This document shows positions 9,481 through 18,156 of a stretch of DNA of 64,000 nt, one piece after another (position 1 is the first letter of the stretch; the number at the start of each line of letters is the position of its first letter). The stretch spans positions 41,529 through 105,528 of the forward strand of contig JAPLRS010000041.1 of the NCBI GenBank assembly GCA_026399015.1, given 5' to 3'. Source of the DNA: Methylococcales bacterium (GTDB taxonomy: Bacteria; Pseudomonadota; Gammaproteobacteria; Methylococcales; Methylomonadaceae). The translations under genes and the position numbers were made by a program. The notes under the pieces were generated by a model, which had not been told where the DNA came from, searched no databases, and saw nothing but the letters and a program-made list of their open reading frames with translations.

Positions 9481-9540
9481 TGACTCACTTTAGTGCGTGA
9501 TATGACACACTTTAATGCGTTAAATGACGCACTAATGTAC
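9481..9540. promoter_or_regulatory. Three direct 22-bp repeats between ihfB and the hupE operon
   Basis: TGACTCAC, TGACACAC and TGACGCAC begin at 9481, 9503 and 9525, exactly 22 bp apart (two helical turns). The units continue as CACTTTAGTGCG, CACTTTAATGCG and CACTAATG, a partial dyad around CACTTTAGTG. They lie about 55 bp before the ihfB start and 280 bp before the permease gene. Phased direct repeats are what a cooperatively binding regulator would use. No known operator consensus (Fur, Zur, NikR) was recognised. Confidence 0.5.
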
Positions 9541-9652
9541 TAGGCTTCTATTAAAAAACCGCGTAAAACCTGAGTTTAACGATATTTAATAAGATTTAAG
9601 ATTAATTATAGCAATAAAAATGCCAAAAAATATTATCAACGCATTGTTTTTA

Positions 9653-9682
9653 AATGCTTTCAGGAAGCATCCTTAAAGCATT
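9653..9682 (+). promoter_or_regulatory. Mutually exclusive hairpins upstream of the metal-uptake operon
   Basis: AATGCTTT (9653-9660) can pair with AAGCAT (9665-9670) or with AAAGCATT (9675-9682). The two pairings exclude each other. The element lies about 140 nt before the permease start. Whether it is transcribed is unknown; it could be a leader switch or chance. The rest of 9427-9819 holds no ORF and no cobalamin riboswitch that I can see. Confidence 0.25.
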
Positions 9683-9819
9683 GGCTTATCTTAAAGTCAG
9701 CCATCAGTATTCCATAGACTCATACTAAAGAGAAATATCTAATACGACATAAATACTTGCCTAATCTAATAAAATAGCCGAAAATTCGCGCTCAAATTTA
9801 AATCGTCAGATTCTATTTA

Positions 9820-11106
9820 ATGTCAATTAAGCCAACCACTGCTCTAACTCGCCTCAGTAAGCCACGCATAGCGTTAGGTTTGGGCTTGTTGCTGACTGTT
9901 GTTTTGGCCATTTTCACACAATTTACGACAATGGACCTGATCGGTTGGTCTAGCGGTTTTACGCATCCTTTACATGGTTCTGATCATTTATTAGCTATGC
10001 TAGCTGTCGGTATCTGGGCAGCACAACTGCGCGGTTCAGCTATCTGGTTATTACCACTTACTTTTGTTGGCGTAATGAGTTTAGGTGGTCTGGTTGGCGC
10101 AACAGGCATTTTATTACCCGGCGCAGAAGCCATTATCTTTTGTTCTTGTATAGCGTTTATCGGCCTTATTTTTAAACGCATACGCTTTAGTCACCCAATC
10201 AATGTAGGTATAGTAGCGTTTTTTGCTTTCTTTCATGGCTTTGCACATGGCCAAGAGATATCAACTTCTGCCAGCTTAATCTCTTATACCCTAGGTTTTA
10301 TGGTAGCAACGCTATTATTGCATGGTACTGGTATTATTATTGTGCGATTATTAATTGCTGTTTTTGCATTATTTTTGAGTCATGCTGTTTATCCAGAACC
10401 ACTACAAAATAATGATGCTGTCCTCAGTATAAAAACCTCAGCCACAGTATCTACTATTTATACTCTTGAAAACAGTACCCATTTAAACGCAAATCCTGAT
10501 TCAGCATCCGTACAAGATATAACGCAAGCGGTTAATCCACCACCTATAATAGCCACGGATCATCCGAGTAATTTGAATAAAGCATTTAACACGGTGCTAT
10601 TCATCACAGAAAGCGCCTTATTTAAATTTAGTGCATTTAATTATCAAACAGGTATCGATTTTTTAACCAACGGCGTAGGTTTAACTTCGCCCCCGTTATG
10701 GCTGACTTTGTCTAAACTTTGTTATTTTGACTCCCCAGTTATTAACTACTTCAGCCTTTCCTTTCTTAGCGATAGACTTCTCTCATCTCTCTATCACTAC
10801 ACCCGCTTACAAAATCTTTACTTACTCGCAACTAGCTTTTTAACAAACGGCGTTGGTGCAACCTCACCCCCAACTTCTGATCTAGTTGTTATCGTTGTAT
10901 TCCTCTGCTGCATTGTTACCGCATTTTATTTTTCTTCTGTTTTAAAAAACCTCAGATTGCCGCTTGCAATCAAACAACTCGTTTTCAGTAATTCTCAACT
11001 TCAGCCGTGCTTCTTGCTAACAGACGGGCAACTCGCCTATCACACGACCGAATTGGCCATCAAAAATAATAATAAATATTGGACCTTTAAAGGATTGTCA
11101 TCATGA
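9820..11106 (+). CDS. HupE/UreJ-family metal permease with unusual C-terminal extension
   Basis: Residues 1-190 are a HupE/UreJ-type inner-membrane permease, a family linked to nickel or cobalt uptake. The histidine motif THPLHGSDHLLAM (residues 48-60) and FFHGFAHGQE (137-146) are the likely metal ligands in the membrane. Residues 191-428 are not typical: a polar linker, then two copies of FLTNGVG-TSPP at 281-292 and 340-351, and a last membrane segment around 355-372. The family is usually about 200 aa, so this is roughly double length. Its stop overlaps the receptor gene by 4 bp (ATGA), making this the first gene of a receptor-TonB-ExbB-ExbD operon. Substrate (Ni, Co or another divalent metal) is inferred. 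Confidence 0.8.
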   Translation: MSIKPTTALTRLSKPRIALGLGLLLTVVLAIFTQFTTMDLIGWSSGFTHPLHGSDHLLAMLAVGIWAAQLRGSAIWLLPLTFVGVMSLGGLVGATGILLPGAEAIIFCSCIAFIGLIFKRIRFSHPINVGIVAFFAFFHGFAHGQEISTSASLISYTLGFMVATLLLHGTGIIIVRLLIAVFALFLSHAVYPEPLQNNDAVLSIKTSATVSTIYTLENSTHLNANPDSASVQDITQAVNPPPIIATDHPSNLNKAFNTVLFITESALFKFSAFNYQTGIDFLTNGVGLTSPPLWLTLSKLCYFDSPVINYFSLSFLSDRLLSSLYHYTRLQNLYLLATSFLTNGVGATSPPTSDLVVIVVFLCCIVTAFYFSSVLKNLRLPLAIKQLVFSNSQLQPCFLLTDGQLAYHTTELAIKNNNKYWTFKGLSS

Positions 11107-13406
11107 CCCGACAAATAATAAATTCTGCGCAGCAATTAGTATTAAAAAGCCAGGCTCGACAACTACAAAAAGCCGGCCTGATCCTATTTGCTTGTAGTTT
11201 TCTATTGGGTTTTAGTCATTTCTCTCAGGCAGTAGAAAACACACCTGAGACCCAAGAAAAAAGTGCGTCGCAACATTCGATTACAAACACAAGCGCTGAA
11301 GATACAAAACTAATAGACGCCAAAAAACCAATTAAAAAAGCGCCTAAAGCCAGTAAGAAAAACCCAAAGACCGATACCATTGAACTTAAAGACATGGTTA
11401 TTCGTGAAGATGCCCGCGCCAAAAACCTCATCGGAATTACCGGCTCAGCCTCGCAAGGAGAAGTTAACCAAGCCCAGTTTCAATATCGCCCACTGTCCAG
11501 AAATGGTGAGGTATTAGAAGTAGTACCCGGGGTTTTAGCAACCCAACACAGCGGTTCAGGTAAAGCCAACCAATATTTTTTACGTGGTTTTAACTTAGAC
11601 CACGGCACAGACTTTACTACTTATGTGGACGGCATTCCGATGAATATGCCAACTCATGCCCATGGCCAAGGTTACATGGATGTTAATAGTGTTATTCCCG
11701 AATTAGTAAAAAATATTGAATACGGTAAAGGACCTTATTATGCAGAGGTAGGGGATTTTTCTGCAGCAGGTTATTCAAAGTTATTCAGCATGGATACGTT
11801 ACCTAATGGGATTGCCAAATTTACGGCCGGTGAGTTTGATTATTACCGAACCCTAGTAGCAAACTCTCACAAGGTCGGTGAAGGTAACTTGCTGTACGGT
11901 GGTGAGTTCAATCTTTATAACGGTGTTTGGCAACAGCCCGAAGACTCTAAAAAGTTTAATGGCATGTTGCGTTATAGCATCGACAAAGATAATTGGGGGT
12001 CATCTATCAATGCTAAAGCTTATAACAATGCCTGGACTGCAACCAATCAGATTGCCCAAACCTCTATTGATAAAGGTGATCTAGGTCTTTATGGCACTAT
12101 GGATCCAACAGATGGTGGCACAACTAACCGCTACAGTTTGTCGAGTAATATTTGGAACAAAGGCACAGGCTGGAAAAATGACGCGAATATTTACGCCCTT
12201 TATTCTGATGTTGATCTTTATTCAAACTTTACCGGCTATTTAGATAACCCCGTCACTGGCGACCAAATCCATCAATTTGAGAAGCGCGTCCAAACCGGTG
12301 GCAATATTGAACATACTCGCTATAACAAATTGTTTAATATCGATATGGACAACAGCTACGGCTTACAATTTAGACATGATAGCATCATGAATGTTGGCCT
12401 AGACCATACCCAAAACAGACAATATTTAAGTACTGTGAGTCATGATGATGTTAGCCAAAGTACCGGTGGCGCTTACTTTAAAAACCAAACTTATTGGCAT
12501 GAAAAAGTGCGCACTACGGTTGGTTTAAGAGGCGACTTTATCAATAATGATGTCACCGTATTGGATACTACTACTCATAATCCACTGATAAATGCCGGCA
12601 ATTCTGGCACATCTGGCCAAGGTGTGTTTAGTCCAAAAGTTGGCTTAGTATTAGGCCCTTGGCACAACACTGAATACTTTGTAAATGGCGGTTATGGTTA
12701 TCATTCAAATGATGCCAGAGGTACTACCTTACAATTTAATCCCAGTGATGGTAATGCATTAGGTGCAAATTCAAGACGTATTTCGCCTATGGCTCAATCA
12801 CGTGGTGCAGAAACAGGTATTCGCAGTAATTTTATTAAAAACTTAAACAGTACCATCGCATTTTGGTGGTTAGAAAGTAGCCAAGAACTTGTCTTTAAGG
12901 GTGACCAAGGCAATACCGAAATTAATGGCAAATCTAATCGTTATGGTGTTGAATTTACTAACTACTACAAAGCGACAGAATGGTTAACTTTAGATGCCGA
13001 TTTTGCGTTTACCTCTGCACACTTTGCTCAAACCCCTGTGGGTGAAACAAACAGTTACATCCCTAATTCAGTAGGAAGAGTGATTACCACCGGCGCTACT
13101 GTAGTCGCACCCAACGGCTTATTTGGTTCAGTGCGCTTACGACACTTTGGTGAAGTACCGTTGGATAAATCCGGTTCATTTTGGGCAGGTGATACCACCA
13201 TTGTTAACTTAAGCTCCGGTTATCAACAAAAACGCTTTAAGCTTGAAATTGATGTGTTTAATATTTTTGGCTCCAACGCCAATGACATAGCCTACGCTTA
13301 TGACTATCGCTATCCATCTGGCGCAGGTACTGATCCTCAATATGGCATTATGAAGCACCCTGTTGAACCCAGAATGGTGAGAGGCACCATCACTGTTAAT
13401 TTTTAA
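11103..13406 (+). CDS. TonB-dependent outer-membrane receptor (probable metal or metal-chelate)
   Basis: Outer-membrane beta-barrel receptor of 767 aa. A signal segment (LILFACSFLLGFSHF, about residues 26-40) is followed by a Lys- and Thr-rich linker, a possible TonB box (IELKDMVIRE, near 91) and a plug with VLEVVPGVLATQHSGSGKAN, YFLRGFNLDHGTDFTTYVDG and PTHAHGQGYMDVN. The barrel ends with the aromatic terminus GTITVNF. The His-rich plug region PTHAHG is typical of the receptor type found beside HupE genes. It overlaps hupE and is followed after one base by tonB, so receptor, energiser and permease form one import route. Confidence 0.9.
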   Translation: MTRQIINSAQQLVLKSQARQLQKAGLILFACSFLLGFSHFSQAVENTPETQEKSASQHSITNTSAEDTKLIDAKKPIKKAPKASKKNPKTDTIELKDMVIREDARAKNLIGITGSASQGEVNQAQFQYRPLSRNGEVLEVVPGVLATQHSGSGKANQYFLRGFNLDHGTDFTTYVDGIPMNMPTHAHGQGYMDVNSVIPELVKNIEYGKGPYYAEVGDFSAAGYSKLFSMDTLPNGIAKFTAGEFDYYRTLVANSHKVGEGNLLYGGEFNLYNGVWQQPEDSKKFNGMLRYSIDKDNWGSSINAKAYNNAWTATNQIAQTSIDKGDLGLYGTMDPTDGGTTNRYSLSSNIWNKGTGWKNDANIYALYSDVDLYSNFTGYLDNPVTGDQIHQFEKRVQTGGNIEHTRYNKLFNIDMDNSYGLQFRHDSIMNVGLDHTQNRQYLSTVSHDDVSQSTGGAYFKNQTYWHEKVRTTVGLRGDFINNDVTVLDTTTHNPLINAGNSGTSGQGVFSPKVGLVLGPWHNTEYFVNGGYGYHSNDARGTTLQFNPSDGNALGANSRRISPMAQSRGAETGIRSNFIKNLNSTIAFWWLESSQELVFKGDQGNTEINGKSNRYGVEFTNYYKATEWLTLDADFAFTSAHFAQTPVGETNSYIPNSVGRVITTGATVVAPNGLFGSVRLRHFGEVPLDKSGSFWAGDTTIVNLSSGYQQKRFKLEIDVFNIFGSNANDIAYAYDYRYPSGAGTDPQYGIMKHPVEPRMVRGTITVNF

Positions 13407-13407
13407 G

Positions 13408-14160
13408 ATGACCTCAAATAACATGTCACTAATAAAAACAGCTCAATTTGATAACGTGAGTTTTAACCCTCTCGTTTCTAAAAAGAAACAGCACATAATT
13501 GCCAGCAGCACTTTTGGTGTGGTTGTGTTGTTACACCTTTGCGTGGCCATTTATTTGATAAAGCGCCCTGAGGTTAAAGAGGTAAAGCCTATCTTTACCA
13601 TGGCCGTGGAAATGACTAATGCCCAAAAAACTGAGACAAAAACAGTCACTCCACCTGCGCCACCGGTTATAAAAGCGCCCGAAAAGCCTAAACCTATTAA
13701 GCCGCAACCCATTATTAAAAAAACGGAACCTGTTTTGCCAAAAGCAAAAGAGGCTGAACCAATCCCCATGGCCACAAAAACACCTGTTGCTTCACCACCG
13801 GTATCAACACCCTCCCCAGTAACGCCATCTAGTTCGGTCAGCGCCACACCGACCAGCAATAAAGCAAACACATCGACACCTACTGTCAGTTCGGGGGTAG
13901 TTCCTATTTCACGCGTAGAAGCAGAATACCCGGCTATTGCAAAACGCCGAGAAATAGAAGGTTGGGTAAAAATTGAATTTTCTATTACGCCAGATGGCTC
14001 TGTTGAAAATGCCGTTGTTGTTGATGCAGAACCAGAAAACATCTTTAACGAATCTGCACTAACAGCCATTGAACAATGGAAATTTAAAGGAAAAATCGTG
14101 GATGGCGTCGCAGTCAGTCAGCGCGCAGTTCAGAAACTCCAATTTAAACTTGAACACTAA
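13408..14160 (+). CDS. tonB: Energy transducer TonB
   Basis: Periplasm-spanning protein linking the ExbB/ExbD proton motor to the receptor. One N-terminal membrane anchor (IIASSTFGVVVLLHLCVAIY, about residues 30-50), a long Pro/Lys-rich spacer (APPVIKAPEKPKPIKPQP and beyond), and a C-terminal TonB domain with AEYPAIAKRREIEGWVKIEF and a final AIEQWKFKG block. Length 250 aa is usual. The ATG at 13408 is one base after the receptor stop; a second in-frame ATG five codons on is also possible. Dedicated to this operon by position. Confidence 0.93.
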   Translation: MTSNNMSLIKTAQFDNVSFNPLVSKKKQHIIASSTFGVVVLLHLCVAIYLIKRPEVKEVKPIFTMAVEMTNAQKTETKTVTPPAPPVIKAPEKPKPIKPQPIIKKTEPVLPKAKEAEPIPMATKTPVASPPVSTPSPVTPSSSVSATPTSNKANTSTPTVSSGVVPISRVEAEYPAIAKRREIEGWVKIEFSITPDGSVENAVVVDAEPENIFNESALTAIEQWKFKGKIVDGVAVSQRAVQKLQFKLEH

Positions 14161-14194
14161 CTCTTAAAAATCTCTCACTAAGGAAAATAATCAC

Positions 14195-14848
14195 ATGCTT
14201 GATAACATTTCACCTCAAATCATCATAGACGGCACACTCTATACGCTGATCTTTTTTTCAGTGGTTACTTGGACGCTTATTCTCTTTAAGACTTGGCAAT
14301 TTATGCATAATGAGCGTTGCAACAAACGCTTCGAAGCTGACTTTTGGCGTCTTGCAGATTTAAAACAACTTAAAAACTTACCTGCAGAAATAGCTTTAGG
14401 TACTAAAGCGCGTCTTGCTTATATTGGTACTACTTGGTTAGAAGAAAACCAACAATCTGCCGGCAAACAACTTAAACATACGGGCGATATCACGGAATTA
14501 TTAGAACAAGAATTACGCGGCCAATTACAAAAAGAACAACACTCATTAGAAAATGGCTTAACCCTATTAGCCAGTATTGGTAGTACTGCGCCATTTGTGG
14601 GTTTATTTGGTACGGTTTTAGGTATTATGCATGCCATGCATGAAATTACTGCAAGTGGTTCAACGAGTTTAGATGTTGTCGCTGGCCCAATTGGTGATGC
14701 CTTAGTGGCTACGGCAATTGGTATTGCGGTGGCGGTTCCTGCAGTATTAGCTTATAACTTTGCCCTTCGCCAATTAAAAATTCAACGCTCTGATATGGAA
14801 AACTTTGTCGCTACTTTTATGACAGTAGCTCTTACCAACAAAAGTTAA
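14195..14848 (+). CDS. exbB: Biopolymer transport protein ExbB
   Basis: MotA/TolQ/ExbB proton-channel protein, inner membrane, 217 aa. Membrane segments: an N-terminal one (TLYTLIFFSVVTWTLILFKT), then the conserved core LLASIGSTAPFVGLFGTVLG followed by IMHAMHEI, and ALVATAIGIAVAVPAVLAYN. These are the helices lining the proton path with ExbD. AAGGAAAAT lies just before the ATG. 34 bp after tonB, same operon. Confidence 0.94.
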   Translation: MLDNISPQIIIDGTLYTLIFFSVVTWTLILFKTWQFMHNERCNKRFEADFWRLADLKQLKNLPAEIALGTKARLAYIGTTWLEENQQSAGKQLKHTGDITELLEQELRGQLQKEQHSLENGLTLLASIGSTAPFVGLFGTVLGIMHAMHEITASGSTSLDVVAGPIGDALVATAIGIAVAVPAVLAYNFALRQLKIQRSDMENFVATFMTVALTNKS

Positions 14849-14860
14849 TAGGACTGAATC

Positions 14861-15271
14861 ATGGCTTTTAAACCACAATCAGAAGATGAAAGCGCTTTAA
14901 GTGATATTAACGTGACGCCTCTTGTAGATGTCATGTTGGTACTGGTGATTATTTTATTAGTCACGGCGCCGCTACTGACGCAATCCGTGCATGTTAGTTT
15001 ACCTAAAACAACCCAAACCACCGCTGATATCCATAAACAGCCCTTACAATTAGGTATTGATGCTCAAGGCGCTATTACGCTAAATAAAACCTCCATTACG
15101 GACTTAGGGGCGCTTGAAAGTAATTTAAAAACAGAACTAGAAAAAGACCCAGAAATTAGCGTACATTTATACGCTGATAAAGCGGTTGTTTATGAAAAAC
15201 TTGCGCAAGTCATGGCCACAGTTCAACATGTTGGTATTACTAAAATGGCATTTGTTTCAATAGAACAATAA
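14861..15271 (+). CDS. exbD: Biopolymer transport protein ExbD
   Basis: ExbD/TolR-family protein, 136 aa: short cytoplasmic N-terminus, one membrane helix (VMLVLVIILLVTAPLLTQ) and a periplasmic domain. The essential membrane aspartate is in INVTPLVDVML (residue D23). Spaced 12 bp after exbB; a strong bidirectional terminator follows, so this is the end of the operon. Confidence 0.94.
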   Translation: MAFKPQSEDESALSDINVTPLVDVMLVLVIILLVTAPLLTQSVHVSLPKTTQTTADIHKQPLQLGIDAQGAITLNKTSITDLGALESNLKTELEKDPEISVHLYADKAVVYEKLAQVMATVQHVGITKMAFVSIEQ

Positions 15272-15310
15272 TATGTTTTAACTGCTCTGAAACAGAGGGG
15301 CAACTTATAC

Positions 15311-15337
15311 AAACGCAGGTTTAAATCACCTGCGTTT
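15311..15337. terminator. Bidirectional terminator after exbD
   Basis: AAACGCAGGT (15311-15320) and ACCTGCGTTT (15328-15337) form a perfect 10-bp stem with a 7-nt loop, followed on the plus strand by a T-rich stretch. It sits between two convergent genes and can serve both. Confidence 0.8.
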
Positions 15338-15342
15338 AAATT

Positions 15343-15534
15343 CTATTTCTTTTTTGATTTGGAATCAGGCTTGGGTTTTGGCTCAGGTAGCAACAAATCT
15401 GCTTTAAGCAACTTAAATACAGCTACACAGCCTTCACAACAAAATATTTTTTCGCCCTGCTTGGTTGGCATGGTGAACAATACTATTTGTATAGGTAAAC
15501 CGCAAAGACTACAATCTTTAGTTGTATCAGTCAT
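15343..15534 (-). CDS. Small putative metal-binding protein (CxxC / CCxxC)
   Basis: 63-aa protein with CSLCGLPI near the N-terminus and FCCEGCVAVFKLL in the middle, then a Lys/Pro-rich tail. This cysteine pattern is the N-terminal metal-binding segment known from heavy-metal P-type ATPases of the FixI/CcoI type, here as a free-standing small protein. It could be a copper or other soft-metal carrier. It is convergent with the metal-uptake operon but not part of it. Function beyond metal binding is unknown. Confidence 0.75.
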   Translation of the reverse strand: MTDTTKDCSLCGLPIQIVLFTMPTKQGEKIFCCEGCVAVFKLLKADLLLPEPKPKPDSKSKKK

Positions 15535-15603
15535 ATATGATTAATATCATTACAAGATAACCGTGTATCATATCAAAATTTAAATTCAACTACAAACCCA
15601 CCC

Positions 15604-16785
15604 ATGACAGTCATAGCTAACCTTGAATATTTGCACAACGACATGCGTCAATGGCGTCAACATTTGCATCAATTTCCTGAAACTGCCTTTGAAGAAACTC
15701 AAACCGCACAATTTATTGCGGACAAACTTACTAGCTTTGGACTAGAAGTGCACCAAGGCCTAGGAAAAACTGGAGTAGTTGCGACACTATCAGTAGGTAA
15801 CAGCCATAAAAAAATTGCCTTACGCGCTGACATTGATGCCCTATTTATCCAAGAACAAAACACCTTTGCTCATAAGTCCTGTCATGAAGGCAAAATGCAC
15901 GCCTGCGGTCATGATGGACATTCTGCGATGTTATTAGGTGCCGCTCAATATCTATCTAAACATAAAAATTTTGACGGTACGGTGTATTTTATTTTTCAAC
16001 CTGCCGAAGAAGGTCGAGCAGGTGCAAAAGAAATGATATCTGATGGCCTGTTTGAGCAATTTCCTGCCGATTGCGTCTTTGGTATGCACAATTTTCCAGA
16101 CATTCCAGCCGGTCACTTTGCGGTAAAAACCGGGGCAATGATGGCCTCTTTTGACTGTTTTGAAATCACCCTCACTGGACTAGCTACACATGCTGCCATG
16201 CCACACTTAGGTAATGATGCCATTTTAGCCGCAGCACAATTAATCACCGCGATACAAAGCATCGTCAGTCGAAATGTAAATCCAGCCGACGCGGCCGTCG
16301 TTAGTATTACCCAAGTACATGCCGGTAATACTTGGAATGCCATTCCAGAAACCGTCGTACTAAGAGGTACTTTTAGATGCTTTAGCCATACGGTAAAAAC
16401 CTTAATTGCCGATAAATTAACACATCTGGTTCAGCATATTTGTACCAGTTTTGAAATTAATTCAACACTCGTTTTTAATCCAGAAAACGCGGGTTATCCA
16501 GTGACTTTTAATACCGAAACTGAAACCGCTATCGCCTTGCAAGCAGCCAGAGCTATTGCTGGTACTGAGGGAGTGAATACTAACCCCACACCGAGCATGG
16601 GGTCTGAAGATTTTGCTTTTATGTTGCAAGAAAGACCCGGTTGCTATCTTTGGATAGGCAATGGATCTTCTGAAAATAGTTGTTTACTGCATAACCCGCA
16701 TTATGATTTTAATGACGAGATCTTAACTATCGGTGCGGCTTATTGGGTTAAATTAGTGGAGATTACTTTAGGCTCTAAGGCTTAG
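15604..16785 (+). CDS. M20-family amidohydrolase (hippurate hydrolase-like)
   Basis: Cytoplasmic metallo-hydrolase of the M20D group, which removes acyl groups from N-acyl amino acids. Visible: WRQHLHQFPETAFEETQTAQ at the N-terminus, the metal motif MHACGHDGHSAMLLG (Cys and His ligands), the PAEEGRAGAKEM block with the catalytic Glu, and SMGSEDFAFMLQ with the last metal ligand. Length 393 aa is full. True substrate cannot be read from sequence. Its 3' end overlaps convergent ribA by 11 bp. Confidence 0.9.
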   Translation: MTVIANLEYLHNDMRQWRQHLHQFPETAFEETQTAQFIADKLTSFGLEVHQGLGKTGVVATLSVGNSHKKIALRADIDALFIQEQNTFAHKSCHEGKMHACGHDGHSAMLLGAAQYLSKHKNFDGTVYFIFQPAEEGRAGAKEMISDGLFEQFPADCVFGMHNFPDIPAGHFAVKTGAMMASFDCFEITLTGLATHAAMPHLGNDAILAAAQLITAIQSIVSRNVNPADAAVVSITQVHAGNTWNAIPETVVLRGTFRCFSHTVKTLIADKLTHLVQHICTSFEINSTLVFNPENAGYPVTFNTETETAIALQAARAIAGTEGVNTNPTPSMGSEDFAFMLQERPGCYLWIGNGSSENSCLLHNPHYDFNDEILTIGAAYWVKLVEITLGSKA

Positions 16786-17380
16786 GTTCGAACAACATGT
16801 GCGCCATTTTTTTAGCTTTAGTCTTTAAATAACCTACATTCTCATCATGAGCCACAACTTGCACCGGAATACGCCCAGTCACATTGATACCTAACTTGGT
16901 TAAAGACTCCATTTTCTCAGGATTATTAGTTAACACTCTGACAGACTTTACTTGCAAGCTTCCAAGTATCAAGCCTGCAATGTTATATTCTCTTTCATCT
17001 GCTAAATAACCCAAATGGATATTGGCATCAACGGTGTCCATACCTTCGTCTTGTAAGTTATAAGCCTGTAGCTTCTTTAACAAGCCAATACCACGACCTT
17101 CTTGACGTAGATAGATTAAAACACCGTAACCTAAATCATTAATCAGTTGCATGGCCATCGCTAATTGCTCACCGCAATCACAGCGTCTTGAGCCTAAAAC
17201 ATCGCCAGTAAAACACTCGGAATGTATACGCACGGGCACATCGTCTTTATTCGCTACATCGCCTTTTACCAAAGCCATGTGCTCTTTATTATCAATTGTA
17301 TTACTGTAGTAATGTAAGACAAACTCACCTTGTTCAGTGGGGAGTCTGGTCTGAACTAAATCTTCTACCTGTTCTATCAC
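16775..17380 (-). CDS. ribA: GTP cyclohydrolase II
   Basis: First enzyme of riboflavin synthesis: opens GTP to 2,5-diamino-6-ribosylamino-pyrimidinone phosphate. Motifs: HSECFTGDVLGSRRCDCGEQ contains the zinc cysteines (C..C.C), and YLRQEGRGIGLLKKLQAYNL is the catalytic block. 201 aa, single-domain RibA, not fused to RibB. The start is GTG at 17380; no Shine-Dalgarno stands out. The 3' end overlaps the M20 gene. Confidence 0.95.
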   Translation of the reverse strand: MIEQVEDLVQTRLPTEQGEFVLHYYSNTIDNKEHMALVKGDVANKDDVPVRIHSECFTGDVLGSRRCDCGEQLAMAMQLINDLGYGVLIYLRQEGRGIGLLKKLQAYNLQDEGMDTVDANIHLGYLADEREYNIAGLILGSLQVKSVRVLTNNPEKMESLTKLGINVTGRIPVQVVAHDENVGYLKTKAKKMAHMLFEPKP

Positions 17381-17535
17381 TTTTATAAAAATCCAAATAC
17401 TGTTACCCAGAACTCTTGGGCAAAAATAAAAACTTGCTTGTTAAGGCTATTTTACACGACAGATAAGATTAATGTTGATGAAGCTTTATATCTCGCTGTA
17501 ATATTCAGCAACTTAATTTACACCCTGAAAGCATT

Positions 17536-18153
17536 ATGAAAACAGACAGTGACTTAATTAAAAAGAAATATGACCGTATTGCACCTTATTTTGAAATGAT
17601 GGAAGCAATGATGGAAGGCTTGTTTTTTAGGTCTTGGCGTAAAAAACTCTGGTCGAAAGTTGAAGGCCATCATATTCTTGAAGTAGGCGTAGGCACAGGT
17701 AAAAACTTTGAGTATTACCCAGATGAAGCGCGGATTACTGCGATTGATTTTAGTACAGAAATGCTCAAGCTGGCTAAAGATAGACAAACTAAGAAAGCCA
17801 TAAAGGTTGACCTAGACCTAATGGATATTCAAACACTCGCGTTTGCCAATAATAGCTTTGATACGGTGATTGCTAGCTTTGTGTTTTGCTCTGTTCCGCA
17901 ACCGCTTAAGGGCTTAAAAGAACTGCATCGGGTTTGCAAGCCAGGTGGGCAAGTATTATTACTGGAGCATGTGATTAGCAGCAACGCTTTATTAGCTAAA
18001 CTCATGAACTTTATTAACCCCATCGTGCTTAACTTAGTTGGCGCTAATATAAATAGAAATACCCTAAGAAACGTTAAAGCCGCTGGCTTCGCTTGGGTGC
18101 GTGTTGACCAACGCAGCAGTCATTTAATTAAATTAATTGAAGCTAGAAAATAA
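17536..18153 (+). CDS. Class I SAM-dependent methyltransferase, UbiE/PmtA-like
   Basis: 205-aa soluble methyltransferase. The start KKKYDRIAPYFEMMEAMMEG resembles UbiE and phosphatidylethanolamine N-methyltransferases; the SAM motif I is ILEVGVGTGKNFEYY, with the acidic motif ITAIDFSTEMLKLA and the late motif RVCKPGGQVLLLEHV. Substrate is unclear: a lipid or quinone precursor is plausible. Isolated gene between divergent ribA and convergent coaBC. Confidence 0.8.
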   Translation: MKTDSDLIKKKYDRIAPYFEMMEAMMEGLFFRSWRKKLWSKVEGHHILEVGVGTGKNFEYYPDEARITAIDFSTEMLKLAKDRQTKKAIKVDLDLMDIQTLAFANNSFDTVIASFVFCSVPQPLKGLKELHRVCKPGGQVLLLEHVISSNALLAKLMNFINPIVLNLVGANINRNTLRNVKAAGFAWVRVDQRSSHLIKLIEARK

Positions 18154-18156
18154 GCC

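Noticed and set aside
9427..9819. Cobalamin riboswitch before the HupE/TonB operon
   Set aside because: No conserved B12-box or typical core was recognised in the region.
13551..14069. 172-aa minus-strand ORF
   Set aside because: It is the antisense of the Pro/Lys-rich tonB spacer, whose codon pattern gives long open frames by chance.
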